This document shows positions 34,580 to 44,156 of a stretch of 64,000 nucleotides of DNA, one piece after another. The notes under the pieces were generated by a model that saw only the letters and a list, made by a program, of their open reading frames with translations, searched no databases and had not been told where the DNA came from. The position numbers and the translations under genes were made by a program. Each line of letters begins with the position of its first letter. Positions within the stretch are counted from its first letter, which is position 1. Origin of the DNA: Cytobacillus gottheilii (lineage in GTDB: Bacteria > Bacillota > Bacilli > Bacillales > Cytobacillaceae); contig NZ_KV440945.1 of NCBI RefSeq assembly GCF_001636345.1, positions 2,995,354 to 3,059,353 on the forward strand. The letters are read 5' to 3'.

Positions 34580-36464
34580 ATCGAGTAGGAGGGGGTGACT
34601 AACCCCCGACCTCTCACACCACCGTACGTACCGTTCGGTATACGGCGGTTCAATTAAGTTTGACGTAGAAATTCATATCTTTGATATAGACTTTTGAGCC
34701 CTCGATTACTCCAATAAGAGTTATTGAGGGTTTTGTTTAGAACCGGACTAGAGGCTATTCTCCAATATCTCTTTCTGGAGTTTCCCCATTCGTATGCCTT
34801 TTGGTCTGGAACACCTAAGCCCTTGAGTTTTCTTACTCTTGTCCCCGGATTCTTCCATTGTTTCCATTCAATCATACGAAGTCTTCTCCTAATCCACTCA
34901 TCAAATTCTTTAAATTTGCTAGGTGTATCGGCTAATGCAAAATATCCACACCATCCCGTTAGATATTGATTTAGTTTCTCAATTCTACCTTCCATGGAAA
35001 TGGATTTGGAACGGGAGGTTAACTCTCGTATTTTAGCTTTAAGCCTTTTAATACTTTCGTTGGCTATTCGAACCTTCGGTTTCTTATTAATCGTAAAGCT
35101 AAAGCCAAGGAACTTTCGTTTCCACGGGCGGTCAACCGCTGATTTATCCCTGTTCACTTTGAGCTTTAATTTCTGCTCAATAAAACATGTAATCGAGTTC
35201 ATCACACGTTCTCCAGCTTTCTTCGATTTCATGTAGATATTACAATCATCGGCGTAGCGGACAAACTTGTGACCTCTCCTTTCTAACTCTTTATCAAGCT
35301 TATCCAAAAGGATATTCGAAAGAAGAGGGCTCAGGGGGCCTCCTTGTGGTGTTCCTTCTTCTGCATCGTAGACTACACCATTTATCATGATTCCTGCTTG
35401 GAGATATTTCCGTATTAATTTCAAGACCAATCGGTCTTGGATTCTGCTTGCCAATATCCCCATCAACTTATCATGATTCACTTTGTCAAAGAACTTCTCC
35501 AAGTCCATATCAATCACCCACCTATAACCTTCACTTATGTATCCCCTTGCTTTACGAACAGCGTCATGGCCTCTTCGGCTTGGCCTGAACCCATAACTAT
35601 GTTCTGAGAAGATTGGGTCAAAAAGTGGGGTTAAAACTTGGGCAATTGCCTGTTGAATGAACCGGTCTGTCACGGTCGGTATTCCTAGTAATCTTACTCC
35701 ACCGTTCGGTTTCGGGATTTCGACTCGACGGACTGGGGTAGGCTGATAGGTACCCTTCCTTAAAGAGTCACATAGGGTGTCCCAGTTTTCATAGAGATGT
35801 CTTCGTAGGGATTTTACGGACATTCCATCTATGCCGTGACTTCCTTTGTTCTTCTCCACACGTTTAAGTGCTTCTATTAAGTTTTCCCGTGACAGAATCA
35901 GATTCATTAACATGTGATATTTCCTTTCGACGTGAACGTAGAAGTCTAATTATGTTATTCCTGCTCCACCCTCATGAAGTCCCCTGTGGATTCACCACTT
36001 CCTCCTTCAAGTAAGTCCTTTCGGATTGTCTGCTTCTACACAGGAATTGTATGCCTAGTTCTCGTTCTTCCTAATTGTTCAGTCCTTCCCTTACCGTCTC
36101 GAGTAGGTAAGGTACTATGACCTCTGCTGACTTCTGGTTGTTCAGCTATCTATTTCTAGATAGGTTACCAAGTGTACTTGGCGTACCAACCAGACCTCCC
36201 CGGGTAAGAGTACAATCTTTCCCTCCATCTATCTGCTCCATTTACTCTGTACCACCTTCGGCAGTAAGGACTTTGTTTTGTCTGGCAAACTCATCCAATG
36301 ATACCTAGCCTTGTATGAAGTTCGTGTTCCTCAGACCGGAGGTTTGCCGCTCGCTTCCTTCAGATTCCGCGTCGCCGCGGACACCCTTGCGTTAAGCTAA
36401 CCACTACTACTGCCTTCGTGGCTCGGGACTTGCACCCTATAGATTGCACCCATGCCGGGCGCAC
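34580..36464 (-). mobile_element. Complete group IIC intron
   Basis: On the minus strand the element begins GTGCGCCCGGCATGGGTGCA (from 36464), the typical start of IIC introns and nearly the start of the structurally known Oceanobacillus iheyensis intron. Domain I continues with GCAAGGGTGTCC and CTGAAGGAAGCGAGCGGCAA, and on to about 36120. Domain IV carries the reverse transcriptase. Domain V lies at 34618-34651 (GAACCGCCGTATACCGAACG, then GTACGTACGGTGGT) with the CGC-type catalytic triad of this class. A GGGGG/CCCCC domain VI follows, and the element ends about 34580. It sits directly behind a terminator hairpin and T-run, the known IIC target. The exact 3' end is approximate. Confidence 0.92.
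34654..35913 (-). CDS. ltrA: Group II intron reverse transcriptase/maturase
   Basis: A 419-residue intron-encoded protein with reverse-transcriptase blocks: PKPNGGVRLLGIP, FSEHSYGFRPSRRGHDA, GTPQGGPLSPLLSNI and the active site YADD at 220-223, followed by a maturase (X) domain (LNQYLTGWCGYF). No HNH endonuclease domain is present, as is usual for class C. The frame is intact from ATG (AAGGAAA 6 bp upstream) to a stop just 2 bp before domain V. The protein should assist splicing and retromobility, so the element may still be active. Confidence 0.95.
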   Translation of the reverse strand: MLMNLILSRENLIEALKRVEKNKGSHGIDGMSVKSLRRHLYENWDTLCDSLRKGTYQPTPVRRVEIPKPNGGVRLLGIPTVTDRFIQQAIAQVLTPLFDPIFSEHSYGFRPSRRGHDAVRKARGYISEGYRWVIDMDLEKFFDKVNHDKLMGILASRIQDRLVLKLIRKYLQAGIMINGVVYDAEEGTPQGGPLSPLLSNILLDKLDKELERRGHKFVRYADDCNIYMKSKKAGERVMNSITCFIEQKLKLKVNRDKSAVDRPWKRKFLGFSFTINKKPKVRIANESIKRLKAKIRELTSRSKSISMEGRIEKLNQYLTGWCGYFALADTPSKFKEFDEWIRRRLRMIEWKQWKNPGTRVRKLKGLGVPDQKAYEWGNSRKRYWRIASSPVLNKTLNNSYWSNRGLKSLYQRYEFLRQT

Positions 36465-36465
36465 C

Positions 36466-36501
36466 AAAAAAAATAAACTGACCAAATAGTTGGCCAGTTT
36501 A
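36466..36501 (-). terminator. ptsHI terminator, interrupted on its 3' side by the intron
   Basis: On the minus strand TAAACTGGCCA and TGGTCAGTTTA pair over 11 bp (one G-U), followed by A and T8, then G, then the intron. It lies about 120 bp behind the ptsI stop. Confidence 0.85.
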
Positions 36502-36618
36502 AAAAGGGGGGAAAATGAGAAAAATTTCAGCTTGCTTAGCTTACTAAGAGCTTACCTCTCTATTCCCTTTATTGTTTTTCATAAACTTCTTTTAATAAAA
36601 ATAGGCACTTTCTTTTCT

Positions 36619-38334
36619 TTAAGCCATCGTTGCAGTTTTAACAGCTTGAACAACTTCTTCAGCGGTATTCATCTGCAGAGCTTGAGATGCTAAAGCTTCC
36701 ATTTCTGTTCTGTTCAGTTTGCTGATAAGCGAACGGGCTTTAAGAATGGAAGTAGCACTCATTGAAAATTCATCTAGACCTAAACCTAATAATAATGGAA
36801 TAGCTGTTTCGTCTCCAGCCATTTCTCCGCACATGCCTGTCCATTTACCTTCTTTATGAGAAGCATCAATGACCATTTTAACAAGACGAAGAATCGCAGG
36901 ATTGTATGGCTGATACAGGTAAGATACCCTTTCATTCATACGGTCTGCTGCCATTGTATATTGAATAAGATCGTTTGTGCCAATACTAAAGAAATCAACT
37001 TCCTTAGCAAATTGCTCAGCCATCACAGCTGTTGATGGGATCTCAACCATAATACCGATTTCAATCTCATCCGAAATCTTAACGCCTTCAGAAACAAGCT
37101 TTTCCTTTTCTTCTAAAAGAATCGCTTTAGCGTCTCTAAATTCATCAAGAGTTGCAATCATTGGGAACATGATCTTTAAGTTTCCATATGAACTAGCACG
37201 AAGAAGTGCGCGCAGCTGCGTTCTGAACATATCTTGTTCTTCTAAGCAAAGGCGGATGGCACGGAATCCAAGGAATGGATTCATTTCCTTCGGCAGATCA
37301 AGATAAGGAAGCTCCTTATCACCGCCGATATCCAATGTGCGGACAACAACCGGTTTCCCTTTCATGCCTTCTAGAACGGCTTTATACGATTCGAACTGTT
37401 CTTCTTCAGTTGGCAGGTTATCCCGGCCCATATATAAGAATTCAGTACGGTATAGACCAACAGCTTCGCCGCCATTATTCACAACACCTTCTAAATCTTT
37501 CGGTGTGCCAATATTAGCTGCAAGCTCTACATGATGCCCATCAGCAGAAACGGTCTTTTCATTAACAAGCTTCGCCCACTCAGCCTTTTGCTCTTCGTAT
37601 TTGCGTGCTTCATTTTCATACTCAGCGATCACTTCAGGAGTTGGGTTGATATGTACAAGCCCTTTAATACCGTCAACAATAACAATATCACCATTCTCAA
37701 TATCTCTAGTTGAGAATTTTGTTCCTACAACTGCAGGAATCTCCATAGATCTTGCCATAATGGCTGAATGCGAAGTTCTTCCGCCGATATCAGTTGTGAA
37801 CCCTTTAACAAATTCACGGTTAAGCTGAGCCGTATCAGAAGGTGTTAGATCTTCTGCAATAATCACTGCTTCTTCACTGATCATGCTTGGATTAACAATT
37901 TTAACATTAAGCAAATGTGCAAGAACACGTTTGGTTACATCGCGAATATCCGCTGCACGCTCTTGCATATATTCGTTATCCATCTGTTCAAACATTGTAA
38001 CGAACATATCAGAAGTTTCCTTAAGTGCCACTTCCGCATTCACTTGTTCACTCCTGATTTTATCTTCAATCGGTGAGATTAATTCCGGATCACTCAAAAC
38101 AAGCAAATGAGCATCAAAAATCGCTGCTTTATCTGCACCAAGCTGTACATTTGCATTATCTCTAATTACTTCCAATTCACCCTTAGATGTGGAAAGAGCT
38201 AATTGAAAACGTGCAATCTCTTCAGCAGTATCATTGACTGTCTTTTTCTCAAAAGACAAATCAGGTTCAACTAAGCGGTATGCCTTTGCAATCGCAATAC
38301 CGCTTGATGCTGCTATCCCCTGTAAAAAGCTCAT
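36619..38334 (-). CDS. ptsI: PTS enzyme I (phosphoenolpyruvate-protein phosphotransferase)
   Basis: A 571-residue general PTS enzyme that takes phosphate from phosphoenolpyruvate and passes it to HPr. The N-terminal domain carries the active-site His in [21 protein letters not shown] (near 190). The C-terminal PEP-binding barrel contains [36 protein letters not shown] and CGEMAGDE. Length and sequence match Bacillus enzyme I. The start ATG shares its A with the ptsH stop (TAATG), so translation is coupled. Its downstream terminator is the insertion site of the group IIC intron. Confidence 0.97.
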   Translation of the reverse strand: MSFLQGIAASSGIAIAKAYRLVEPDLSFEKKTVNDTAEEIARFQLALSTSKGELEVIRDNANVQLGADKAAIFDAHLLVLSDPELISPIEDKIRSEQVNAEVALKETSDMFVTMFEQMDNEYMQERAADIRDVTKRVLAHLLNVKIVNPSMISEEAVIIAEDLTPSDTAQLNREFVKGFTTDIGGRTSHSAIMARSMEIPAVVGTKFSTRDIENGDIVIVDGIKGLVHINPTPEVIAEYENEARKYEEQKAEWAKLVNEKTVSADGHHVELAANIGTPKDLEGVVNNGGEAVGLYRTEFLYMGRDNLPTEEEQFESYKAVLEGMKGKPVVVRTLDIGGDKELPYLDLPKEMNPFLGFRAIRLCLEEQDMFRTQLRALLRASSYGNLKIMFPMIATLDEFRDAKAILLEEKEKLVSEGVKISDEIEIGIMVEIPSTAVMAEQFAKEVDFFSIGTNDLIQYTMAADRMNERVSYLYQPYNPAILRLVKMVIDASHKEGKWTGMCGEMAGDETAIPLLLGLGLDEFSMSATSILKARSLISKLNRTEMEALASQALQMNTAEEVVQAVKTATMA

Positions 38335-38600
38335 TATTCAGCCAATCCTTCTTTTTTCAATGTTTCTTCTAGTGCGTTTAAAGCATCTTGCTCATCAGCA
38401 CCAGCTGCACTAATTGTGATGTCTGCACCTTGGCCCACACCTAAAGACATAACACCCATGATTGATTTAAGATTAACTTTTTTCCCTTTATATTCTAAGT
38501 TGATGTCAGAATCAAATTTGCTTGCAGCTTGTACAAGCAATGTTGCAGGACGTGCGTGAATTCCAGTATCTGCGATTACTTTAAATTGTTTTTCGACCAT
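38334..38600 (-). CDS. ptsH: PTS phosphocarrier protein HPr
   Basis: An 88-residue HPr with the phosphorylatable His15 in TGIHARPA and the regulatory Ser46 in [11 protein letters not shown]. HPr(His-P) feeds sugar-specific PTS permeases. In Bacilli HPr kinase phosphorylates Ser46, making HPr the corepressor of CcpA. The gene is first of a ptsH-ptsI pair; ptsG, which precedes it in B. subtilis, is not here. A GGAG-type ribosome site precedes the ATG. Confidence 0.97.
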   Translation of the reverse strand: MVEKQFKVIADTGIHARPATLLVQAASKFDSDINLEYKGKKVNLKSIMGVMSLGVGQGADITISAAGADEQDALNALEETLKKEGLAE

Positions 38601-38776
38601 TTTGTTCAGTCTCCTTTATCATAAAAAAATAGTGAATTTGAGTTGTCTCACTAACTTAAATAGATAAGACAATAAATCATATTTATGCAGGCTGATTTTT
38701 CGGTCAAGCCTGTTAGACTATCTCTGTCTTATTTTTCCCCTAGAAACTTTATTCATGTATGATAAAACAAAGTTTT

Positions 38777-38805
38777 ATATCACTATACATTTAAGTGTCA
38801 GACAA
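38777..38805 (-). promoter_or_regulatory. Candidate sigma-A promoter of ptsHI
   Basis: On the minus strand TTGTCT (38805-38800), 17 bp, TGATAT (38782-38777). This leaves a leader of about 170 nt before ptsH. Confidence 0.45.
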
Positions 38806-38817
38806 CCTATACCTCAA

Positions 38818-38862
38818 AAAAAAGAATAGCATTTCCCCTCTTTTTATACAATGGAAATGCTT
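38818..38862 (-). terminator. Terminator after the 86-residue protein gene
   Basis: AGCATTTCC (38828-38836) and GGAAATGCT (38853-38861) pair, followed on the minus strand by a long T-run. Confidence 0.85.
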
Positions 38863-38905
38863 TATTTTTTAAGGTTTACAGAGAGATTTTTTACGTTAAC
38901 CGCTT

Positions 38906-39166
38906 TCATTTTCCAATGATTTCTTTTTTCATCTTTACAGTATTTAGTCCTATTCTCATTTTCATGATTGTACCTTTTAAAACCACTTCATGATCATAGC
39001 TGCGGTCCAAATATAAGTCGGTCAATTCATTTACTGATCGAGCAAGCACTTCAATAACCTGCCTTAAATCTTCTTCTTTGTAAGAAATTCGATCTTCAAG
39101 CAGTTCCTGAATAATCTCCTGTGACAAACTTTTCACACGCAGCGCCTTCTCCAGCTCCCGTTTCAT
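38906..39166 (-). CDS. Small helical protein of unknown function, 86 residues
   Basis: An 86-residue charged, probably all-helical cytoplasmic protein (MKRELEKALRVKSLSQEII, EEDLRQVIEVLARSVNEL). No family recognised. The ribosome site is weak, but a clear terminator follows and the codon use looks normal. It lies between ptsHI and the MoxR operon, as a separate unit. Confidence 0.6.
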   Translation of the reverse strand: MKRELEKALRVKSLSQEIIQELLEDRISYKEEDLRQVIEVLARSVNELTDLYLDRSYDHEVVLKGTIMKMRIGLNTVKMKKEIIGK

Positions 39167-39327
39167 TTCATCGCCAGCCTTTCATTTTTTTTACAATTAT
39201 ATGTAGGCTTGTGCTCTGGAATGTCTGCAGGAGATAATTATTAAAAAATGCCTGTTCACTTTGAGAAAAAATTAACATTGGATATAACCCTGCAGGATGG
39301 TTTGCATTCTGCAGGATTGTGAACACA

Positions 39328-40617
39328 TTAATGCTTTTTCTTGCTGGAGAATTTCGATAATACTTTACTCTTTATAGAGTTCGAAGGTATTTTCCCTTCT
39401 TTTTCAAGCTGCTTATGAATTTTTTTCATTTCTGCCTTTTTCTTCGTTATATATTCTTTAAAAACTTTATACTCTTTTTGTGTACCCAATTGATCGCCAT
39501 ACCTAACCTTTTCATAGATCGAAATGAGTTCTCTGCTATCTGTAATCCCAATTCTTTGAAACCACTCACCAATGGCTTCATAATCGTTTCTTCCTAAATG
39601 GAGCTTGGCCGCATACTTTTCAAACTGATAAATTTCCTTGCGAATGACATGATCAGGTGCAGAAGTATTCCACTGTATCTTACCTTTAGGCACCTTCTCA
39701 TCAGCTGATGTTGTCATAGAAAAAGCAGTATTTTCAGCAGATTGTGCAACAAGCTGTGCTTTCGACTTTTTAATGACAAAATAAAATAAAAAGATGCAAG
39801 ATGCTATGAATAAGATATAAAAGAGGATTGTAGGATCAAAGGGTTCTCGAGCTGATTTTTCAGCAGCATCAAAGATAATATCATTCTGCAGATCCTGAGT
39901 TGTATCTTCAGGCAGCCCTTGAAGCTCCACATCCGCCTCTCTTCCTTCAGTCCACATAAACAATGGAGCCGCCAGAAGTCCCCCTATAGCTGCAACTCCC
40001 TCTAATAGCAGATTGAAAAGCCACTTAATTACGCTCATACCTGCAGTAAGCAAGCCTGAAATCACCGTTATACCGCCAATAATATAGAAGAAATACTTGG
40101 TGAATTGCTTTTTTTCTTGCTGTTCTGTTTCTGCCGGCATTAATCTTCTTATAAAACCGCCAATTAAAAAGACGGCAATCTGAAGAATAATGATCGTTAC
40201 AATCTGACTGCTGTCAGCAGTTGTTTCCATTTGAGCGACAAATAGCAGGACTCCTCCAATAACAAAAGTCATTAATAGCCAATATCCCGTCTGTTCACTA
40301 TCCTTGTTTCTGATGGCCACAGTTGAACGCCAAAACAAAAGCAAAGACAGGCCAATCAGCAGAATGACAGGAAACCCGAATAAAATTCCGGTCAGAAGTA
40401 TATAGGGTAATACTACGATGAAAAATAGGTTGTTTCCTTTGTCCGAATATTGCTCTGACAGCCATAAATACAAGAAGGCAGCAGGCACAAGTATCAGTAA
40501 TAATAAACCTAAAGAAAAATAGTCATTTGCCAGTGTGTAATAAACACAAATCAGCATGCTTCCAAAAAGAATTTCAGCCAGTATTAGAATGAAATGATTC
40601 AACAGGGAAGATTTCAT
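39328..40617 (-). CDS. Membrane protein with C-terminal DUF4129-like domain (third gene of MoxR operon)
   Basis: A 429-residue protein with about eight transmembrane helices in the first 230 residues, another near 275-295, and a cytoplasmic C-terminal region (YQFEKYAAKLHLGRNDYEAI to VRYGDQ) resembling DUF4129. In B. subtilis the third gene of the comparable operon (yebA) encodes a membrane transglutaminase-like protein with such a tail; here the transglutaminase core seems to be missing. It overlaps the DUF58 gene by 4 bp (ATGA). Function unknown. Confidence 0.8.
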   Translation of the reverse strand: MKSSLLNHFILILAEILFGSMLICVYYTLANDYFSLGLLLLILVPAAFLYLWLSEQYSDKGNNLFFIVVLPYILLTGILFGFPVILLIGLSLLLFWRSTVAIRNKDSEQTGYWLLMTFVIGGVLLFVAQMETTADSSQIVTIIILQIAVFLIGGFIRRLMPAETEQQEKKQFTKYFFYIIGGITVISGLLTAGMSVIKWLFNLLLEGVAAIGGLLAAPLFMWTEGREADVELQGLPEDTTQDLQNDIIFDAAEKSAREPFDPTILFYILFIASCIFLFYFVIKKSKAQLVAQSAENTAFSMTTSADEKVPKGKIQWNTSAPDHVIRKEIYQFEKYAAKLHLGRNDYEAIGEWFQRIGITDSRELISIYEKVRYGDQLGTQKEYKVFKEYITKKKAEMKKIHKQLEKEGKIPSNSIKSKVLSKFSSKKKH

Positions 40618-41810
40618 GATAACACCACTTTTCTTTTCACGATCGTCTTTTTATGAATTGCTGCATTTTCACCCTGAATCAGCAGATCATAAATCGATAC
40701 CCCTCTTTGAGCTAATACCTGCAGTGAATCATCATACTTTGGTTCTCTGCCCCCATGTAAAAAAAACGGCTGAACAGAAAGGTGGCGAGTATAAAAAGAC
40801 AGCATTTTTTCATAAGGGTATATGGAACCATGTGTATCTACGAGTGCGAGCATTTCTAAGACCTTCTGCAAATGCTCCTTGCCGGTTCCCGCAGAAATGT
40901 AATAAAAAGGTGTATTGCCAGCTTTCCGGATATTAATACACAAAGAGAAAGGGATATTCTTTTGCACAAAATAATACGCTAAGTCAGCTGTACTTTTTAA
41001 TAATTCCTCTATTTCTCCGGTAATTGAATGGCGATCCGAAATATTAATAGAAAGATTCCAGCCTGTTTCTGCCACCTTATCAAAGATTTTAGTCTGTAAT
41101 ACCTGCTTTCTCGCGCTCGCTTTCCAATGGATCCGATTAAAGCTGTCTGAACGATTATAATCACGCGTTCCAGCTGGAGCTAATAAATCTTCAAATAAGG
41201 AATAAGGAGCTTCGGACTCTCCCTGCCGATCTGTCATCAAGGCGTTTTTATTTTTCACATTCAAGGTCTGTGGATAAACGAGTGCTTCTTGCATCATCAG
41301 CTGGTTATATTCAAGTACGGTTTCCCCTAGACCAAAAAAGTGAGGAATATGGATCTCCATCTTTCGGATTTTAGCCATTCCTCTGTTTCTGGCAATAAAG
41401 GGAATTTTAATTATATTGGTTTGCCTGAAATTAATCGAAAATGGAATGCTAATCTCGTAAATGGACAATCTTGGCACATATGATTCATCAGAAGGTGAAA
41501 CCACATCATCAAAATAGACCAGCAGCTCGCCTTTCAATATAGGAACGCCTTGATTTTCAAAATGCAGAACCCATTCACCGCTTTCCTCAGTAAAAAATTT
41601 GTCTCTGCGCTTTTGATCATGAAAGATAAGTTTTTTTCCAGCAAGCTTTAAATACTTCGCATTACTATAGCTTAAAATGATGAACATTACGGCTGCGAAA
41701 AATACCGGCCATGAATGAAAGTAAAGTGAAGCAAAAAATAAGATAATCGCTATTAGCCCAGTAACTGAAAAATAATGATCCTCAACGGTATATTTCCTCC
41801 ATTGCTTCAT
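40614..41810 (-). CDS. DUF58 domain protein (second gene of MoxR operon)
   Basis: A 398-residue protein with two N-terminal transmembrane helices (about 15-55) and a DUF58 domain with the signature RDYNRSDSFNRIHWKASARK (about 215-235). DUF58 proteins accompany MoxR ATPases in many bacteria and may present clients to them; the domain is related to vWA folds. It matches the B. subtilis YeaD type. It shares one base with the moxR stop and overlaps the next gene by 4 bp, indicating tight coupling. Confidence 0.88.
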   Translation of the reverse strand: MKQWRKYTVEDHYFSVTGLIAIILFFASLYFHSWPVFFAAVMFIILSYSNAKYLKLAGKKLIFHDQKRRDKFFTEESGEWVLHFENQGVPILKGELLVYFDDVVSPSDESYVPRLSIYEISIPFSINFRQTNIIKIPFIARNRGMAKIRKMEIHIPHFFGLGETVLEYNQLMMQEALVYPQTLNVKNKNALMTDRQGESEAPYSLFEDLLAPAGTRDYNRSDSFNRIHWKASARKQVLQTKIFDKVAETGWNLSINISDRHSITGEIEELLKSTADLAYYFVQKNIPFSLCINIRKAGNTPFYYISAGTGKEHLQKVLEMLALVDTHGSIYPYEKMLSFYTRHLSVQPFFLHGGREPKYDDSLQVLAQRGVSIYDLLIQGENAAIHKKTIVKRKVVLS

Positions 41811-42748
41811 TAAAGACTACCTGTTTCTACAGGTACTGGCACTGATTCAAGCACATCCTCCAGTACATTTGTCATAGTTTTTGTTAATGACGCCTCAGTT
41901 GACAGAATTAGCCTATGTCCGAGGACAAATGGAACCATGTGTTTAATATCATCTGGTGTCACAAAGGTTTTATCCTTAATATAAGCACGTCCCTGTGCAG
42001 CTTTCATCAAGGCTAATGCAGCACGTGGACTTGCCCCCAGATCAATATCTGGATGTTGCCTTGTTTTTCGTATCACTTCCAGTAAATATTCTTCTATTGC
42101 TTCATTTATTTTGATTTGCTGTACTTCATTCTTCATATGCATAATTTCTTCATGGTTTAAGATCATTTCAATCACTGCAGCTGATGATCCTGCCCGGCCA
42201 TTTTGCAGTATTTTCTTTTCTTCCTCCAAACTCGGATAACTCATTTCCAATTTAAATAAAAACCGATCCATTTGTGCAGCAGGAAGCTGGAATGTCCCTT
42301 GCTGTGAGTCCACTGGATTTTGCGTCGCTATCACCATAAATGGTTCTTGAACTTTGACAGATATTCCATCGATCGTCACTTGTCTTTCTTCCATAACCTC
42401 CAGCAGGCTCGATTGTGTTCTTGGCGTTGCGCGGTTAATTTCATCCGCAAGAACAATATTGGCAACAATTGGACCAGGGCGCAATTCAAATTCGTGCGTT
42501 TTGGGATTGAAAAACTGTATGCCTGTTACATCACTCGGAAGTACATCTGGTGTAAACTGTATTCTGGAAAACTCTCCATTTATACATCTGGAAAATGACT
42601 TTGCAAGCTGGGTTTTTCCCGTACCTGGTACACTCTCCAGCAGGATATGGCCATTAAAGAGAAGCGCAATGGTTAATAATTCTGTTTCTTCTTCCTTCCC
42701 TATGATCACTTTCGAAATTTCTGATTTTAACTTTGCTAATTTTTCCAT
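41810..42748 (-). CDS. MoxR-family AAA+ ATPase
   Basis: A 312-residue AAA+ ATPase of the MoxR type: Walker A ESVPGTGKTQLAKS, Walker B VLADEINRATPRTQSSLLEV, sensor 1 ATQNPVDSQQGTFQLP and a lid domain with LGASPRAALAL. MoxR proteins act as chaperone-like ATPases in maturation of protein complexes, partnered by DUF58 or vWA proteins. It matches B. subtilis YeaC. It is first of a three-gene operon and has AAGGAGG before the ATG. The client is unknown. Confidence 0.92.
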   Translation of the reverse strand: MEKLAKLKSEISKVIIGKEEETELLTIALLFNGHILLESVPGTGKTQLAKSFSRCINGEFSRIQFTPDVLPSDVTGIQFFNPKTHEFELRPGPIVANIVLADEINRATPRTQSSLLEVMEERQVTIDGISVKVQEPFMVIATQNPVDSQQGTFQLPAAQMDRFLFKLEMSYPSLEEEKKILQNGRAGSSAAVIEMILNHEEIMHMKNEVQQIKINEAIEEYLLEVIRKTRQHPDIDLGASPRAALALMKAAQGRAYIKDKTFVTPDDIKHMVPFVLGHRLILSTEASLTKTMTNVLEDVLESVPVPVETGSL

Positions 42749-42777
42749 AAGCCCTCCTTGAGAATTACCTATTAAAG

Positions 42778-42806
42778 TTTATAACAGTTTCCTTATTATT
42801 CTGAAA
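42778..42806 (-). promoter_or_regulatory. Candidate promoter of the MoxR operon
   Basis: On the minus strand TTTCAG (42806-42801), 17 bp, TATAAA (42783-42778), 30 bp before the moxR start. Confidence 0.45.
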
Positions 42807-43040
42807 TTATTTCGAAGTGAATCCCTCAGTCTGTTTAAAGTCAATCCACCAGTGCTGGCAGAATAAAAAGTTCCTCATTTTTTATTTATTGTAAACAATT
42901 ACTAGTTCTAATTTTATATTAATCTATTAATTCCGAAAATTAAAGTAGATTTGTATATTTTTTGAACTTGTTGAATTTTACTTTTATTTTCGATATTATT
43001 TTAGGAAAATTAAGACATGAGAAAAAGAGGAGTGGTTTTA

Positions 43041-43400
43041 ATGATGAGATATAAACGCGATGAAGGTTTTCGCTTTCAATTTCGAAGTCCGATTCCCGGT
43101 TTTATTCAGAAACCGCAGCAGGATAGTGAGCCTATTGCCATCCTTATTCCTGATATGAGTCCTAATGGCCTCAAATTGCATGCTGAAACAAAACTCATGT
43201 CAAACGAATTATACGAAGTGCATTTTACCCTCAATGATCAAAAGATGCGCATTCTCGGCACTATTGTTTGGATTAAACAAATAGGAAGGATTTATACGTA
43301 CGGTCTTCAAGGAATCAATGACAAAGAATCGATGAAAGCAATTGTAGAGGGCTTAAAAGTATATTCAAAAAAGGCTTATCAGCACATTAAAGATAGATAA
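43041..43400 (+). CDS. PilZ-like domain protein
   Basis: A 119-residue protein resembling a single PilZ domain: an N-terminal basic stretch (RYKRDEGFRFQF), the D/N-x-S-x2-G motif as PDMSPNGLKL, and later GTIVWIKQIGRIYTYGLQ. PilZ domains bind c-di-GMP through RxxxR and DxSxxG motifs; here the arginines are spaced RDEGFR (four between), so binding is uncertain. The ATG at 43041 has GAGGAG 9 bp upstream. Together with YkuI and the GGDEF-EAL protein it could be a c-di-GMP effector. Confidence 0.65.
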   Translation: MMRYKRDEGFRFQFRSPIPGFIQKPQQDSEPIAILIPDMSPNGLKLHAETKLMSNELYEVHFTLNDQKMRILGTIVWIKQIGRIYTYGLQGINDKESMKAIVEGLKVYSKKAYQHIKDR

Positions 43401-43539
43401 AATACCGGAAATTCGAAAGGAAAACTTTTGAACGTCAAGCATATAAGAGAAGTCGTTGTTTGATGGTTCTTAAACTGTATTCCAAAAAATCTTTTCCGGA
43501 TATTCCTCCAAGCTGCTCTTTTTTAATCACGGTTTGTAT

Positions 43540-43596
43540 TAAAAAAACGGGATGGCTTCCATGCAGTACACTGCATATAGGAGACCTTCCCGCTTA
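43540..43596 (-). terminator. Large terminator hairpin
   Basis: CGGGATGGCTTCCATGCAGT and the facing ACTGCATATAGGAGACCTTC plus CCG pair with small bulges, giving a long stem. On the minus strand it ends in TTTTTTT. It ends the 64-residue protein gene. Confidence 0.82.
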
Positions 43597-43611
43597 AATC
43601 CTTTTCCATAT

Positions 43612-43806
43612 TTAGCTTCTTGGTTCTGAAAGATAGTGATATAAAACATCCCCGCTTCTTTGAGCGATTCCACGAAAGTGTTTAAAGTCCTCTCGATTTA
43701 CAATAATGCTTCTAATGGGCAGAAAATCCTCTTTTTTCACATAGTATTCTGATAGCTCTCCATTTTTTAGTTTATCTAAAATCTCATTGATATACTGTGA
43801 GTCCAT
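43612..43806 (-). CDS. Small protein of unknown function, 64 residues
   Basis: A 64-residue protein, MDSQYINEILDKLKNGELSE followed by YYVKKEDFLPIRSIIVNRED and a C-terminal LYHYLSEPRS. AGGAG lies 8 bp before the ATG at 43806 and a large terminator follows. I do not recognise the family with certainty. It is divergent from ykvS. Confidence 0.68.
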   Translation of the reverse strand: MDSQYINEILDKLKNGELSEYYVKKEDFLPIRSIIVNREDFKHFRGIAQRSGDVLYHYLSEPRS

Positions 43807-43943
43807 CTTTAACACTCCTTAACAATTATAGGCAATCGCTAATGAATTAACGAAATATAGATAAAATTCTTTACGAATTGAATATTATAGTGCAAAATAT
43901 AAAATAAATCTACATGAATTTGGCAGGAAAAGGGGAGAAGCTG

Positions 43944-44123
43944 TTGAAAAAGGCTGAAGTTGGAAACATAATTGAATTCCGTGAAGGCTTACAGGGAATC
44001 GTCGAGAAGGTCAATGAAAATTCTGTTATTGTTGATTTAACTTATATGGATAATTATCGCGATCTGGAGCTGGAACAAAGAACAGTCGTCAACCATAAAA
44101 ATTATAAGATTGTAAATGAATAA
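43944..44123 (+). CDS. ykvS: YkvS (DUF2187) family protein
   Basis: A 59-residue protein with the family core VGNIIEFREGLQGIVEKVNE, SVIVDLTYMDNY and VVNHKNYKIV, resembling a small beta-barrel (KOW-like). It matches Bacillus YkvS; function unknown. The start is taken as TTG at 43944, with AGGGGAG 6 bp upstream, which gives the family length; an upstream ATG would add ten codons including the ribosome site. Confidence 0.88.
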   Translation: MKKAEVGNIIEFREGLQGIVEKVNENSVIVDLTYMDNYRDLELEQRTVVNHKNYKIVNE

Positions 44124-44156
44124 TTAAAGCTTAAACATACTAAACAAATAAAACAA

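Noticed and set aside
36117..36308. Plus-strand ORF of 63 codons inside the intron
   Set aside because: It is antisense to intron domains I-III; structured RNA explains the open frame.
39286..39318. CCTGCAG/CTGCAGG repeat behind the DUF4129 gene
   Set aside because: No T-run on the minus strand and the unit is itself palindromic, so I could not call it a terminator.
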